From NCBI GenBank assembly GCA_035938175.1, contig DASZHD010000036.1, positions 103,883 through 167,882 on the forward strand: a stretch of DNA of 64,000 nt, written 5' to 3'. Made by a program: the position numbers and the translations under genes. Under the pieces are notes generated by a model. That model was not told where the DNA came from, searched no databases, and saw only the letters and a list, made by a program, of their open reading frames with translations. Shown piece after piece: positions 1 through 7,987 of this stretch (the stretch's first letter is position 1; each line of letters opens with the position of its first letter). Source of the DNA: DASRDE01 sp035938175. Lineage in GTDB: Bacteria; Vulcanimicrobiota; Vulcanimicrobiia; Vulcanimicrobiales; Vulcanimicrobiaceae.

Positions 1-359
1 TTGCGCAGGTTTTCGACTTGCGCTTCTTCTTTTGACTGATACGGAATGCGCGTCAGTTTGGTGACGCCGTCGACCAGCGTCGCGATCTCCTCGCCGAATT
101 CGGCCGCGACTTGCTCGGTGGTAACGCTCGTATCTTCCACGACGTCGTGCAGCAGGGCGGCCGCAATCGTCTGGCGGTCCATTTCGAGCCCGGCTAGGAT
201 GCCGGCGACGGCAAGCGGATGTTCGATGTACGACTCGCCCGAGGCACGGCGCTGGCCCTCGTGCGCGTGATCGGCCATGGCGTAGACGCGCATAAGCCAC
301 GACCCGTCGAGGGACGGGTCGTAGGCGGCGACTTTCTGCACCAGCTCCGTAATCGTCAT
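1..359 (-). CDS. relA: RelA/SpoT (p)ppGpp synthetase/hydrolase, N-terminal fragment
   Basis: Only the first 119 or so codons lie in the window; the gene runs off the left edge. Reading from the ATG at 359 the protein shows the N-terminal HD hydrolase domain of RelA/SpoT (Rsh) enzymes: HAHEGQRRASGESYIEHPLA, then GILAGLEMD and the metal-binding LLHDVVEDT, followed by FGEEIATLVDGVTKL. Bifunctional Rsh proteins make and break the alarmone (p)ppGpp in the cytoplasm. The intact HD motif suggests hydrolase activity is kept; the synthetase, TGS and ACT domains would lie outside the window. A GGAAAG ribosome-binding site precedes the start. apt lies two genes upstream on the same strand, the classic apt-relA neighbourhood, here separated by a small secreted protein. 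Confidence 0.93.
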   Translation of the reverse strand, partial: MTITELVQKVAAYDPSLDGSWLMRVYAMADHAHEGQRRASGESYIEHPLAVAGILAGLEMDRQTIAAALLHDVVEDTSVTTEQVAAEFGEEIATLVDGVTKLTRIPYQSKEEAQVENLR

Positions 360-402
360 GACTTTCCGCTATGATGCCACAGATTCGGGGGCGGGCGCAA
401 AG

Positions 403-852
403 CTAGTTAAAGTATATTCGCAGAATCTTGCCGCTGGGATCCAGGGAAAAATCCATATCCACCGAGCCGCGGTCGCACGTCATATGGTAGACGTAGAGGT
501 CGCCTTGCTTCGCATGGCTGATGCCTTTGAACGTCGCCGACTGCAGCGCACCCATATTGGCCAGCGTCTTGGCGGCCTCGGAAATGACGTCATCGCTGAG
601 TTGGCCGTTGACGTCGTTGCTGTAGAGCGCGCGATCGATCTGCCCTTGCTGCCAGGCAAGAAATTGCTGCACCGCGAGCTTGTGGACTTTCGGGTCCTCG
701 GCGACGGGGACGGGCGAGGGGAGCGGTACGGGCGTTTCGGTTGCAGCAGGCGACGGCTCCGGCGTGGCCTCCTGGGCTCGAACCCCCGCGCCGCAGAAAA
801 TTCCCGCGACGAGGATCAGTGTTAGAAGAAGAGCGGCGCGCAGAAACGGCAT
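403..852 (-). CDS. Secreted hypothetical protein with DUF3887-like domain
   Basis: 149 residues. An N-terminal signal peptide (PFLRAALLLTLILVAG, cleavage probably after VRAQ near residue 26) is followed by a Pro/Thr/Glu linker at residues 28-52 and a small globular domain of about 95 residues. The domain (FLAWQQGQIDRALYS, LANMGALQSATFKG, ending GKILRIYF) resembles the small alpha+beta modules that often sit beside beta-lactamase-like domains; here it stands alone. No catalytic residues are evident. It lies between apt and relA on the same strand with gaps of 21 and 43 bases, so is probably cotranscribed. Function unknown; likely periplasmic. Confidence 0.7.
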   Translation of the reverse strand: MPFLRAALLLTLILVAGIFCGAGVRAQEATPEPSPAATETPVPLPSPVPVAEDPKVHKLAVQQFLAWQQGQIDRALYSNDVNGQLSDDVISEAAKTLANMGALQSATFKGISHAKQGDLYVYHMTCDRGSVDMDFSLDPSGKILRIYFN

Positions 853-873
853 GAGGACGGTAACTCCGGTTGG

Positions 874-1386
874 CTAGTACTTGATGAACGTTGTAACGTC
901 GACGCCGTGCAAAGCGTCGCGGCCTTTGAGCGCCTGCAATTCGATCAGAAACGCGAACCCCACGACCTGCGCACCGAGACGTTCCAAAAGGCGCCGCGTG
1001 GCCGCGGCGGTCCCGCCGGTGGCGAGGAGATCGTCGACCACGAGCACGCGGTCGTTTCGACCGATCGCATCCTCGTGGATCTCCAGCGAGTTCGTGCCGT
1101 ATTCCAGCGCGTAGGACTCGCTGAGCTTGGAGTACGGCAGCTTGCCGGGCTTTCTCACCGGGACGAAGCCTGCTCCGATGGAGTACGCAAGCGGCGCGCC
1201 GAGCATGTAGCCGCGTGCCTCGATGGCCACGACGTAGTCGATTTGCCGCGCTTTGAACGCTCCGACGAAGAGGTCGATTGCCGCCTTGAAGCCTTGCTTG
1301 TCCCGTAGAAGTGGAGTAATGTCACGAAAAAGGATCCCGGGGATCGGAAAATCCGGGATTGCTCGAATATAACTCTGAACGTCCAC
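874..1386 (-). CDS. apt: Adenine phosphoribosyltransferase
   Basis: Salvages adenine to AMP with PRPP in the cytoplasm. From the GTG at 1386 the protein is 170 residues, the length of Bacillus-type Apt, and begins at the conserved SYIRAIPDFPIPGILFRDIT. The PRPP-binding loop is visible as RVLVVDDLLATGGTAAA, with AIEARGYMLGAPLA and FVPVRKPGKLPY typical of the family. The frame is open up to a GTG at 1425, which would add a 13-residue Pro-rich, non-conserved leader, so the start is uncertain. Likely first gene of an apt, secreted-protein, relA operon. Confidence 0.95.
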   Translation of the reverse strand: MDVQSYIRAIPDFPIPGILFRDITPLLRDKQGFKAAIDLFVGAFKARQIDYVVAIEARGYMLGAPLAYSIGAGFVPVRKPGKLPYSKLSESYALEYGTNSLEIHEDAIGRNDRVLVVDDLLATGGTAAATRRLLERLGAQVVGFAFLIELQALKGRDALHGVDVTTFIKY

Positions 1387-1481
1387 GGGGGAGGGGCTTT
1401 CGGGGTCCGCGCCCCGGAACCCCACGATGCTGCTATTTCGTTCTCGGTGGGAATGCTTTCGGAGTGAGGAAAGGACATTCT

Positions 1482-1787
1482 ATGAGGCGCAGACTCCTGG
1501 CGGCGGCGCTCGCGGCGGCCATGGGCCTCGGCACGATGGGGCCCGCGCTGGCGGATGGACGGGCCAGCACTCGAAACATCATCACCCTTCTCGGTGCCGC
1601 AGCGGCGTTCTTGATTCCGAATTACAACCACAAACTGCGGGAGCGTCGCTCGCAAGTGCTGCAAGTTCGCAGACGGCAAGCGGCGTACCGCGATTGGTAT
1701 TACCAGAAGTACGGTTACTACCCCACCGACTCTCAATTCGCGCAGTGGTATAAGCAAACGTACGGAGTAAATCCACAGACTTCGTAA
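1482..1787 (+). CDS. Small secreted hypothetical protein
   Basis: 101 residues from an ATG with a good AAAGGA ribosome-binding site; the open frame extends upstream to 1359, but that part lacks protein character and overlaps apt. A signal peptide (MRRRLLAAALAAAMGLG, cleavage near ALADG) is followed by a short hydrophobic patch (NIITLLGAAAAFLIPN) and a basic, Tyr-rich tail with YRDWYYQKYGYYPTDSQF. This tail resembles short motifs in small envelope proteins of uncultured bacteria, but I recognise no family. The next gene starts one base after its stop, so the two are cotranscribed. Confidence 0.6.
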   Translation: MRRRLLAAALAAAMGLGTMGPALADGRASTRNIITLLGAAAAFLIPNYNHKLRERRSQVLQVRRRQAAYRDWYYQKYGYYPTDSQFAQWYKQTYGVNPQTS

Positions 1788-1788
1788 A

Positions 1789-2652
1789 TTGGCGACCAGA
1801 CAAACGACCCGTGTAATACGGCGAGAGTCACCTGCGCCAAGCGGGTGGCTCTCATCGTTCTTCGAAGACAACCGGCGGCGTCTGATATTCGCGCTTGCTG
1901 CTGCAATCGCCGTGCACGAAATCATCGCGGGTATCTTTCCGTGGCGCAGCCAAACGATTTCCGAAGCCCCCGCGGAAACGATTACGATCGCGAAGCTGAC
2001 GCGGATCGAGCATCGCGCAAAGCCGACTCCGGCTCCGACGCCCAAACCGATCGTGCACACGAAAAACATCGCGGAAACGCACGTGCGTCCGCAGATCGTC
2101 AATCCCGGCAGTCCCTCGCAACCCGAACACATCCGTCGAATTGCAAATGCTCGCCCGATCGCGCACACGCGCTACCACAGCAAACCGGCAACGATTCACG
2201 TTCCGGAAGGCGGTCAGGGCGCAGGCACGAGCAAGATCGCAAAGGTGCTGACCGGCGGCGTCGGAACGGGCGGCACCGGAAGCGGAGAAAGCGGTAACGG
2301 CAACGGAACCGGCGGCGCACCCGAGGCGCAAGAGCCGTGCGGCTATGTGGATTTCGAACCCAACGCACAACCCATTGTCGATCAGGCTACGGGACGTATT
2401 TGGGAGCATATCTCCGCGGTCGTACACTTTCCCGACGGCAGCGCACAAACCGTCGTCCTGGATTACCCCTTCTTCTTTCCGAACCGCACGTCCGATCCGT
2501 ACTTTCCCGAAAACAAAAACGTTCCGGCGCTTTTCCAGCAGCCTCCGCCCAGCCAAGCGGCAGCGGAACCTCCGCTCGTGCAATACATCATGAAGCACAG
2601 TACGGCGGAAGGATTTACGCGGCTGCGGGATTGCCCGGGCTCTACGCCGTAG
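1789..2652 (+). CDS. TonB-like inner-membrane-anchored protein
   Basis: 287 residues, TTG start directly after the previous stop. Architecture: short cytoplasmic basic segment, one membrane span near residues 32-50 (LIFALAAAIAVHEIIAG), then a periplasm-spanning stretch rich in Pro, Lys and Thr (AKPTPAPTPKPIVHTKN), a Gly/Ser/Asn linker at about 145-175, and a C-terminal domain with GRIWEHISAVVHFPDGS. This matches TonB-type energy transducers in layout. The C-terminal region lacks the usual TonB YP motif, so the assignment rests on architecture. Three TonB-dependent receptors at the other end of the window would need such a partner; I see no ExbB/ExbD here. Could instead be a secretion or cell-wall anchoring protein. 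Confidence 0.5.
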   Translation: MATRQTTRVIRRESPAPSGWLSSFFEDNRRRLIFALAAAIAVHEIIAGIFPWRSQTISEAPAETITIAKLTRIEHRAKPTPAPTPKPIVHTKNIAETHVRPQIVNPGSPSQPEHIRRIANARPIAHTRYHSKPATIHVPEGGQGAGTSKIAKVLTGGVGTGGTGSGESGNGNGTGGAPEAQEPCGYVDFEPNAQPIVDQATGRIWEHISAVVHFPDGSAQTVVLDYPFFFPNRTSDPYFPENKNVPALFQQPPPSQAAAEPPLVQYIMKHSTAEGFTRLRDCPGSTP

Positions 2653-2661
2653 GCAATCTCC

Positions 2662-3369
2662 ATGAAATACTGGCTTTTGAGCGCCGCGGTTCTTGCGACG
2701 CTTACAGGCTGTTTCGCTACGATCGGCGATTCGACTAGCCGCGCCGTGCAGCAGCACATGCATCAGGTTATTCCGGCAGCGCAGCTTCGCGTACTCCGGA
2801 TAGAAAACGTTAGCGGAACGATCGACATCACGGGCACGAACGCGCCCGTCGCGACCCTCGACATTACGAAATTCGCAGGTCATCAAGACGCAATCGACGA
2901 TACCGAAGTCGTGGTTTCCCGCAGTGCGGAGGAGGTCGACGCGCACACGCATTACCAAAGCAGCGGATGGTTCGGCAATCCCCGCGCCGGCGTCGATTAC
3001 AAAGTCTCCGTGCCTGCCCGCGTGGCGATTCACGTGGCCAACGTCAGCGGGCCGGTAACGATTCGGGGCGTCTCCGCAAACGTGGAGATTCAAGAAGTCA
3101 GCGGCGCTATCGATGCTTCTCTCGGGCGCGTCGGGGACGAACGCGATATCCGCATCAACACCGTCAGCGGCGGCACGAAGTTAGCCGTAGCGCGCAACAG
3201 CGACGTCACGGTCGACGTCAAGACCGTCAGCGGATCGGTGAACGGCTTCTTCAGCATGGACGTGAACAAAGGATTCGTGGGCGAGACCGCTCACGGGCGC
3301 ATCGGGAACGGCTCGGCGACGATCAACGTGAACGCGGTGAGCGGCAGCGTAGACGTCATTCCGCAATAA
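2662..3369 (+). CDS. DUF4097-family lipoprotein
   Basis: 235 residues. The signal sequence ends in a lipobox (LTGC, Cys17), so this is a probable lipoprotein. The rest is a right-handed beta-rich repeat fold as in DUF4097/DUF2154 adhesin-like proteins: the phrase VSG recurs in short strands (ENVSGTIDITG, VANVSGPVTIRG, EVSGAIDAS, NTVSGGTKL, KTVSGSVNG, NAVSGSVDVIP). The family is common at bacterial cell envelopes and has no assigned enzymatic role. It follows the TonB-like gene by 9 bases, in the same operon. Confidence 0.8.
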   Translation: MKYWLLSAAVLATLTGCFATIGDSTSRAVQQHMHQVIPAAQLRVLRIENVSGTIDITGTNAPVATLDITKFAGHQDAIDDTEVVVSRSAEEVDAHTHYQSSGWFGNPRAGVDYKVSVPARVAIHVANVSGPVTIRGVSANVEIQEVSGAIDASLGRVGDERDIRINTVSGGTKLAVARNSDVTVDVKTVSGSVNGFFSMDVNKGFVGETAHGRIGNGSATINVNAVSGSVDVIPQ

Positions 3370-3386
3370 GCGGGTAAAACGCCGGC

Positions 3387-3869
3387 ATGTTCGCACACGC
3401 ACTGCTCGCCGCGATTATCGTGGCCGCCTCGGCCGCGCCGGCTGCTACCTCGTCGCCCGCCGTCCCGGCAGGGGTTCGCGTTACGGCCGAAATGGTGTCT
3501 ACGGTCGACTCCGCGACGGCCAAAACCGGCGACATGTTCACGTTCAAGACGACGCAAAACGCGCAGATCGGCGATCAGCAAATTCCAGCGGGCACGACCG
3601 GCCAAGGCGTCGTCGCGGCAGTATCGGCGGCCTCCGGCGCACATCGCGGCACGCTTTCCCTCACGCCGCAATTCCTCGTGCTCGCAGACGGCCGGCACAT
3701 ACACGTTGCAGCAGCGACGCCGACGTCGTATGCGGCGCGCCGCCATATCTTTCCGTTTCCGATTCCCGTTCCGGGCGTCGTGATGGTCGGCGGCATCGAA
3801 AACCCCGGCGGCAACGTGCGAATCGGCCCGGGAACGACGTTCGCCGTCGTCATCGCTCCTCGAACATAA
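3387..3869 (+). CDS. Secreted hypothetical protein
   Basis: 160 residues: signal peptide at about 1-20 (HALLAAIIVAASAAPA), then a small beta-rich domain with VTAEMVSTVDSATAKTGDMF, IPAGTTGQGVVAAVS and RIGPGTTFAVVI. The pattern (a threshold-like 'IPAGT.G.G.V' strand and a terminal 'pGT...V' strand) is seen in secreted proteins of unknown function in related genomes. No catalytic motif. It is the last gene of the 1482-3869 envelope operon, and its 3' end overlaps the convergent degV by 20 bases. Confidence 0.6.
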   Translation: MFAHALLAAIIVAASAAPAATSSPAVPAGVRVTAEMVSTVDSATAKTGDMFTFKTTQNAQIGDQQIPAGTTGQGVVAAVSAASGAHRGTLSLTPQFLVLADGRHIHVAAATPTSYAARRHIFPFPIPVPGVVMVGGIENPGGNVRIGPGTTFAVVIAPRT

Positions 3870-4701
3870 AAATCCCCGCAAACCCGGGGCCCAGGTTTGC
3901 GCCGATTGTCGGCCCGGCTAACAACGTCGTTAGCTCCTTTGGCGCCGCAGCGATCTTGCCGCGCAGCTCGGCGTCGAGAAATGCGGCAAGCTCGGGCGCA
4001 TTAGCATGCGCCACCGCCACGTGCGCGTTCGCCGGCCGTTCCAACCGGCGCGCCACGATTCCGACCAAGATGTGCTTGGCCTGATCCCACGACTTGACCG
4101 TCGTTTCGTTTTCTAAAATGCCTTGCGCGTTCACGCGCGTAATTGGGACAAGATGCATCGCCGTTCCGAGAAGTATCTCGTGCCGGTTGATGCGCCCGCT
4201 GCTCGCGAGAAAATCGATGTCACCGTAAATCGCATAGCCTTGCTGCGTCGCGATCCACTTTTGCACCTGCGCTTCGATTGCATCCGCGCCGGCTCCGGAT
4301 CGCGCCATGCGGGCCGCTGCCATCGCGAGCAGTGCCTCACCGCCGGAAAGCGTCCTGCTGTCGATCACACGCACTTTACCGGCAAAGGATCTCGCGGCTT
4401 CGCACGCGTTAGCGTGCGTCTTGGAAACCCCCGAAGCGACGGTAATACACACGACGTCCTTGCCGGCTCGCACGTGGTTGCCGAAACTTTCCAAAAACGC
4501 TTCCACCGGAGGCGGCGCCGTTACCGGACGTTGGCCGTTATTTTGCAGCTTTTCGTAGAATCGAGTCGCCGGAATGTCCACGCCGTCGCGAAACTCTTGC
4601 GTACCGAAGCGCACGAGGCACGGCACCATATCGATGCCGGCCTCTGCCGCATGCGTTGGAGTCAGGTCGCTCGCGGAATCGACGACGATGTCAACCGCCA
4701 T
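3850..4701 (-). CDS. degV: DegV family fatty-acid-binding protein
   Basis: 283 residues, normal for DegV. The N-terminus (DIVVDSASDLTP) contains the fatty-acid carboxylate-contacting DS(S/A)xDL motif. The middle holds FYEKLQNNGQRPVTAPPPVE, matching the family's 'KTSQPSP' segment, and SRTLSGGEALLAMAAARMA, and the C-terminal half has IDFLASSGRIN. DegV (FakB-type) proteins bind a fatty acid for phosphorylation by FakA; no fakA is visible here. An AAGGA ribosome-binding site precedes the ATG. An inverted repeat GGAAC-GT-GTTCC lies right before the start codon. Convergent with the secreted-protein gene at 3387. Confidence 0.9.
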   Translation of the reverse strand: MAVDIVVDSASDLTPTHAAEAGIDMVPCLVRFGTQEFRDGVDIPATRFYEKLQNNGQRPVTAPPPVEAFLESFGNHVRAGKDVVCITVASGVSKTHANACEAARSFAGKVRVIDSRTLSGGEALLAMAAARMARSGAGADAIEAQVQKWIATQQGYAIYGDIDFLASSGRINRHEILLGTAMHLVPITRVNAQGILENETTVKSWDQAKHILVGIVARRLERPANAHVAVAHANAPELAAFLDAELRGKIAAAPKELTTLLAGPTIGANLGPGFAGIFMFEER

Positions 4702-4713
4702 GGAACACGTTCC

Positions 4714-5676
4714 TTAGAGATGAAAAGTGTAATTGAGCTGTGAGACGAGAAACGCGGTGCGCAGCGTATCGATACCGCCTAGAGGAAACGATTCTTTGAA
4801 CTGCTGGATATTCCAAACCGCCATGCTGAGAGACAAGTTCTTGCTCAACGTGCGGTTGACGCCGTATTGGAGAAGCTGATATTGCACCGGCGCCGGATCC
4901 TCGCGCAAGAAACTCTCGTTGTGGCTGTATGCGATCCACGGCACCCACGTGCGCTTCGCCGTCGGAATCGTCAGGCGGATACCGTACGCGGGGTAATAGA
5001 TGCCGCTACCTTGGTACTTCGCACCACCGAAAAGCGGATCGTTGGCGGCCAAGTTTGCCGGCACGGGATGATTTGCATAGGCGACCGTCGCGAAGAGGGT
5101 CACGGGATATCCCACCAACGTGTGCGGCCCGAACGAATAGTTTTCGGTCAGACGGTAATCGTTCTGATCGATTCCGCCGTAGCTCCACAGAGCGCCGCCT
5201 CCCGAGACCGCCTGCGCGTCGGCCGGGCAGCAGATGCGCGAACGGTGAAAGTATGCCAAACTTTGCTGCAAGTGCAGGTTGGGCGAGTTGTTGATCATGA
5301 CCGTGTCGATCCGGTCGTGCACGTCGCCGAGCGTTAGCGGAACCTTTGCCAGGCCATGCGCGGTTTCGTAGTCCAGATTCAGGTTGACGTGCGCGTACGC
5401 CAAATTGAACTTCTTGCTGATCACCCACGCTGCCGAGTAATTCAGATTCCAGTCCGAAAGCGCCGCTTTATTTCCCGCGCTCGGCACCGCGCTGCTGCTG
5501 GGTAAACCGACGCTCAGTGCGGCCGGCTCGATTGCGTCGCCTCCGGTATTCAGCGTGTATACGGGCGAAACCGTAATGATGACCCGCGCAAACGGATCGC
5601 CGCCGGCTGCCGCGGGTTCGGCGCAGAGCGCGCATGCGAGAACGGCCGAAAATACGCCAATGTAAAGATGTCGCAA
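4714..5676 (-). CDS. Outer-membrane beta-barrel-like secreted protein
   Basis: 320 residues from the TTG at 5676, which sits 8 bases after GGAGG; a GTG at 5685 is the alternative. A signal peptide (LYIGVFSAVLACALCAEPAAA) is followed by alternating hydrophobic/polar strands (VIITVSPVYTLN, FNLAYAHVNLNLDYE, YPVTLFATVAYA, TWVPWIAYSHNES) and a C-terminus ending in aromatic YTFHL, typical of an outer-membrane barrel. The N-terminal segment, which mentions both a paired-dataset-like region and two Cys at RICCPADA, is not recognised. It starts 53 bases after the stop of the acyl-CoA synthetase on the same strand; substrate unknown. Confidence 0.6.
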   Translation of the reverse strand: MRHLYIGVFSAVLACALCAEPAAAGGDPFARVIITVSPVYTLNTGGDAIEPAALSVGLPSSSAVPSAGNKAALSDWNLNYSAAWVISKKFNLAYAHVNLNLDYETAHGLAKVPLTLGDVHDRIDTVMINNSPNLHLQQSLAYFHRSRICCPADAQAVSGGGALWSYGGIDQNDYRLTENYSFGPHTLVGYPVTLFATVAYANHPVPANLAANDPLFGGAKYQGSGIYYPAYGIRLTIPTAKRTWVPWIAYSHNESFLREDPAPVQYQLLQYGVNRTLSKNLSLSMAVWNIQQFKESFPLGGIDTLRTAFLVSQLNYTFHL

Positions 5677-5738
5677 CGTACACAACCTCCGTCTGGACCG
5701 GTTTGACGGAGATCATGCCGTTTTTGCCCTAGCGTCCG

Positions 5739-7367
5739 CTACGCCCGAAAGGAGGTAATTGCAACGTCCACTTCGCCGGTTTCCGCGGTAAAGAGCACGC
5801 GCATTCGTTTCTTGTCGATTTTTCCGACGCTCGTTTTCGGGAGCGCTTCGACGAAGTGCACGCGCTCGGGAACGGCATACTTCGGAACGACGCCCGCTTC
5901 CGCCGCTTGGCGAACCATGTCGCGCACGTGTGATGCATCGACGCTTGCCTCGGGGCGCGCCACGACGATCGCCGCGGGCCGTTCACCCCACTTGGAATCC
6001 GGAACGCCGATGACAGCGACTTCGGCGACGCCCGCGTGCCGGCCGATGATGCTCTCCAGTTCGAGCGAGGAAATCCACTCGCCGCCGGTTTTGATAACAT
6101 CCTTGAGACGGTCGGTGATCTGCAGCGAACCATCGGGATGAATCACGCCGATGTCCTGCGTATGCAAATAGCCGTTTTCCCAAAGCGCTCGCGTCGCTTC
6201 CGGATTCTCGTGATACGTCGCGGTAAGCCACGGCGCGCGCGCCACCACTTCGCCCTGCGTCACGCCGTCGTGCGGCACGTCGCGGAAATCGCCATCCATG
6301 ACGCGCATCTCCACGAGCGGCAACGGCTGACCCGCTTTCATCCGCGTAATCGCCTCGTCCGCAGTACCTGCCGCCAATTCCGAGATGGCACGGCTGCACG
6401 TCAGCACGGGACATGTCTCGGACATGCCGTAGCCGCCGTAAATGTCGATGCCGCGTTCCAGCGCAGCGTCGCACAGCGCGCGCGGCAACGCCGACCCGCC
6501 GATGACCATGCGCAGACCGTCAAACGGTGCGTCTGCTCCGGGTGCCCCCAGCACCATCTGCAACACCGTCGGAACGCAGTGCGTGAACGTTACACGTTCG
6601 TTGCGCAGCAGTTCGACGAGCTTCGCCGGTACATATTGTCCCGGATAGATTTGCGTGCAGCCCAGCATCGTGGCCGAATACGGAAAACCCCACGCATGCA
6701 CGTGAAACATGGGCGTCAGCGGCATGTAGACGTCGTTTGCGGTCAAGCGCGTCGCGATCACTTCGGCGAGCGTGTGCAGCACGAGTTGACGATGCGTGAA
6801 CGTTACGCCCTTAGGAAGGCCGGTCGTTCCCGTCGTGTAAAAAATCGTCGCGCGCGTATTCTCGTCGAAATCCAGGAACGCATGTTCGGGATCGGCGTTC
6901 GCAAGAGACGCTTCGTATTCACCGGCAGTGCGCGGATCGTCCGGAACGGGCCCGGATTCGCAGATCCAAATAACGCGCTTGACGCTGGTCAGTTTATCGC
7001 GTACCGCCTCGAACAACGGCAGAAACGCGACGTTACAAATCAAGACTTTCGGCGCAGCGTGGTTCAGGCAGTACAGCACTTGATCCGGCGACAGGCGGAT
7101 ATTCACCGTTTGGAGCGCCGCGCCCAGCATCGGCACGGCAAAGTAACATTCTAGATAACGGTTGCTGTCCACATCCATAACGGCCACGGTATCGCCGATC
7201 CCGACGCCCAGGCGCGAGAGCGCGCTGCCTAACCGCCCGATGCGATCGCGAAGTTCCGGATACGTAAACCTCCGTTCGCCGTACACGATCTCGGCGCGAG
7301 TCTTATGCGCGAGCGGCGTAAGCAACAGCTGCTTGATGAGTAGCGGATACTGATAGGCTTCGTTCAT
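5739..7367 (-). CDS. Fatty-acid (medium/long-chain) acyl-CoA synthetase
   Basis: 542 residues, usual length for an AMP-forming acyl-CoA ligase of the ANL superfamily. The AMP-binding P-loop reads TIFYTTGTTGLPKGVTFTH; the adenylate motif is DIYGGYGMSETCPVL; the hinge region is LHTQDIGVIHPDGSLQITDR with LKDVIKTGGEWISSLELE; the catalytic lysine region is PKTSVGKIDKKRMR. The overall pattern resembles AlkK/FadD3-type medium-chain enzymes. It activates a fatty acid to its CoA thioester in the cytoplasm. The ATG overlaps the regulator stop by one base (TAATG), so it is coupled to the upstream sensor kinase and response regulator, which suggests control by that system. Confidence 0.92.
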   Translation of the reverse strand: MNEAYQYPLLIKQLLLTPLAHKTRAEIVYGERRFTYPELRDRIGRLGSALSRLGVGIGDTVAVMDVDSNRYLECYFAVPMLGAALQTVNIRLSPDQVLYCLNHAAPKVLICNVAFLPLFEAVRDKLTSVKRVIWICESGPVPDDPRTAGEYEASLANADPEHAFLDFDENTRATIFYTTGTTGLPKGVTFTHRQLVLHTLAEVIATRLTANDVYMPLTPMFHVHAWGFPYSATMLGCTQIYPGQYVPAKLVELLRNERVTFTHCVPTVLQMVLGAPGADAPFDGLRMVIGGSALPRALCDAALERGIDIYGGYGMSETCPVLTCSRAISELAAGTADEAITRMKAGQPLPLVEMRVMDGDFRDVPHDGVTQGEVVARAPWLTATYHENPEATRALWENGYLHTQDIGVIHPDGSLQITDRLKDVIKTGGEWISSLELESIIGRHAGVAEVAVIGVPDSKWGERPAAIVVARPEASVDASHVRDMVRQAAEAGVVPKYAVPERVHFVEALPKTSVGKIDKKRMRVLFTAETGEVDVAITSFRA

Positions 7368-7987
7368 TACAGTAATCCTCGCTCGCGGGCTTTCGAGATC
7401 GCCTCTACGCGATTGCGCGCGCCCAGTTTGTGCATCACGTTCCGGAGATACGTTTTCACGGTATTCAGACTTAGCGCCATTGCCTCGGCAATTTCGCCGT
7501 TCGTTTCGCCTCGGGCTACGCGGCGCAAGACGTCGTACTCGCGGCGCGCGATCAGCGTGTCGCGCTGGCGCGGCGAATCGTCACGGGCGCTTTCCGGCGA
7601 ATCCTGCTGCATCGTGCGCGCAATCGCGGCCGCCAAATCCATGCGCGCGGTATCCTTTGGCCAAACGCCGTACGCCCCCGCCTCCAGCGCCGCCGTGACA
7701 GCCGGATGGTCCGGATATGCCGTAAACAAAATAATCTTCGATGCGGGCGCCCGCAGTTGCAGCGCGCGCACCAAGTCGGGCGCCAACATGTCCGGCAATC
7801 GCACGTCCAGCAAGATGATGTCGGGCTTGCAGCCCTGCGCGATCTCGAGCGCCGCCGCTCCGGTGGCCGCGTAGCCGACGACGCGAAGATGCCGCGAGCT
7901 TTGCGCGAGCATCTCGACGCCGTCCCGGACGACCGGATGATCGTCGACGACCAGGATTCCGACGTCGCGCGTCAGCACGGCAGCCAT
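7367..7987 (-). CDS. NarL/FixJ-type response regulator
   Basis: 206 residues from the ATG at 7987; an upstream start at 8002 is possible. A receiver domain (VGILVVDDHPVVRDGVEML, phospho-acceptor in IILLDVRLPDM, switch Lys in VWPKD) is followed by a LuxR-type helix-turn-helix (REYDVLRRVARGETNGEIAE, LSLNTVKTYLRNVMHKLGA). It overlaps the end of the sensor kinase by 16 bases and abuts the acyl-CoA synthetase, making a kinase-regulator-enzyme operon. The likely targets include this operon and possibly the divergent peptidase at 9289; that is inference. Confidence 0.93.
   Translation of the reverse strand: MAAVLTRDVGILVVDDHPVVRDGVEMLAQSSRHLRVVGYAATGAAALEIAQGCKPDIILLDVRLPDMLAPDLVRALQLRAPASKIILFTAYPDHPAVTAALEAGAYGVWPKDTARMDLAAAIARTMQQDSPESARDDSPRQRDTLIARREYDVLRRVARGETNGEIAEAMALSLNTVKTYLRNVMHKLGARNRVEAISKARERGLL

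Noticed and set aside
1852..3093. 413-codon minus-strand frame opposite the TonB-like and DUF4097 genes
   Set aside because: Arg/Asp/Val-rich translation with no signal or domain; the plus-strand frames have signal peptides, a lipobox and family motifs.
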